A stretch of DNA of 64,000 nucleotides, taken from assembly GCA_003194525.1 (NCBI GenBank), contig NBIV01000266.1:1-64000 (forward strand). The letters run 5' to 3'. Origin of the DNA: Gracilariopsis chorda. Its lineage: Eukaryota > Rhodophyta > Florideophyceae > Gracilariales > Gracilariaceae. Both the position numbers and the translations under genes were made by a program. The notes under the pieces were generated by a model. The model saw only the letters and a list, made by a program, of their open reading frames with translations, was not told the origin of the DNA and did no database searches. This document shows, piece by piece, positions 63,931 to 64,000 of the stretch (the first letter of the stretch is position 1; every line of letters starts with the position of its first letter).

Positions 63931-64000
63931 TTGGTAAAGCAAGACAAGACTTCTCTAGTCATTGTTGAGCATGATATGCTCGACATCCTTTATTTTCTCC
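63931..64000 (+). repeat. Array unit 8, first 70 bp
   Basis: Identical to the start of units 2-7; cut by the window edge, so the array continues. Confidence 0.9.

Larger units (their letters stand above)
30228..64000 (+). repeat. Tandem array of a ~4.82 kb unit, 7 copies plus start of an 8th
   Basis: Starting each unit at the word GGTAAAGCAA, units begin at 30,228, 35,045, 39,845, 44,640, 49,466, 54,289, 59,109 and 63,931. Lengths are 4,817, 4,800, 4,795, 4,826, 4,823, 4,820 and 4,822 bp. All are head to tail and very similar (a few percent differences at most by eye). The array runs off the right edge. The left border is sharp: upstream of 30,228 the sequence is unrelated to the end of a unit and instead holds the N-terminal part of the kinase gene. 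Confidence 0.95.

Noticed and set aside
1-64000. CRISPR arrays, rRNA genes and bacterial operons.
   Set aside because: No short regularly spaced repeats with unique spacers, no rRNA sequence and no ribosome-binding-site-led gene strings were seen; the window is eukaryotic.

Overview
This is eukaryotic DNA read inward from a chromosome end. The first ~130 bases are imperfect C-rich telomere-type repeats (C3-5 T A3-7) on the strand and side expected at a left chromosome end. Short spliceosomal-type introns (two clear candidates of 59 nt, one of about 57 nt), TATA and AATAAA signals, an organelle/bacterial-type isoleucyl-tRNA synthetase remnant and several eukaryotic transposon families point to a microbial or algal eukaryote. 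The DDE transposases and short introns would suit a stramenopile or an alga, but the sequence does not fix the lineage.

Region 1 (1-13,300) is a block of about 12.5 kb lying between two telomere-like tracts that share a ~160 bp subtelomeric segment. It holds five genes: a tyrosine recombinase (8,934-11,618, -), a Ulp1/C48-like cysteine protease (2,322-4,679, -), two unrecognised proteins (1,374-2,279, -, and 6,645-8,312, +) and a small Ala-rich protein (432-988, -). It also has a ~160 bp tandem repeat, four copies of a GGGGAA-N3-TTCCCC dyad and a Pol III tRNA-like element. I read it as a candidate telomere-associated tyrosine-recombinase mobile element and see it as the strongest candidate for something undescribed.

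Region 2 (13,300-19,200) is a transposon nest: a broken Penelope-like retroelement with no visible endonuclease beside the internal telomere tract, a decayed Harbinger-type (DDE_Tnp_4) transposase, and a whole-looking pogo/Tigger element (intact 579-codon transposase) inserted into that transposase.

Region 3 (19,200-29,800) is gene-poor and decayed: one multi-exon coiled-coil gene, a WD40 pseudogene, an IleRS pseudogene, a second Ulp1-like protease remnant, a 371 bp MITE and several unrecognised ORFs.

Region 4 (30,228 to the window end) is a head-to-tail tandem array of a ~4.82 kb unit, seven full copies plus the start of an eighth. Each unit carries an APH-type (aminoglycoside/choline kinase-like) kinase pseudogene, a minus-strand Pro/Ser/Thr-rich gene with a Cys-rich end, a cluster of perfect inverted repeats and a TATA box, a small ~75-residue gene that stays open in six of seven copies, and two opposed Cys-motif ORFs. 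A longer form of the kinase gene (from 29,832) sits at the left border. Copies 1-2, 3-6 and 7 form mosaic subfamilies. Copies 2 and 3 carry many homopolymer-length differences that look like sequencing error.
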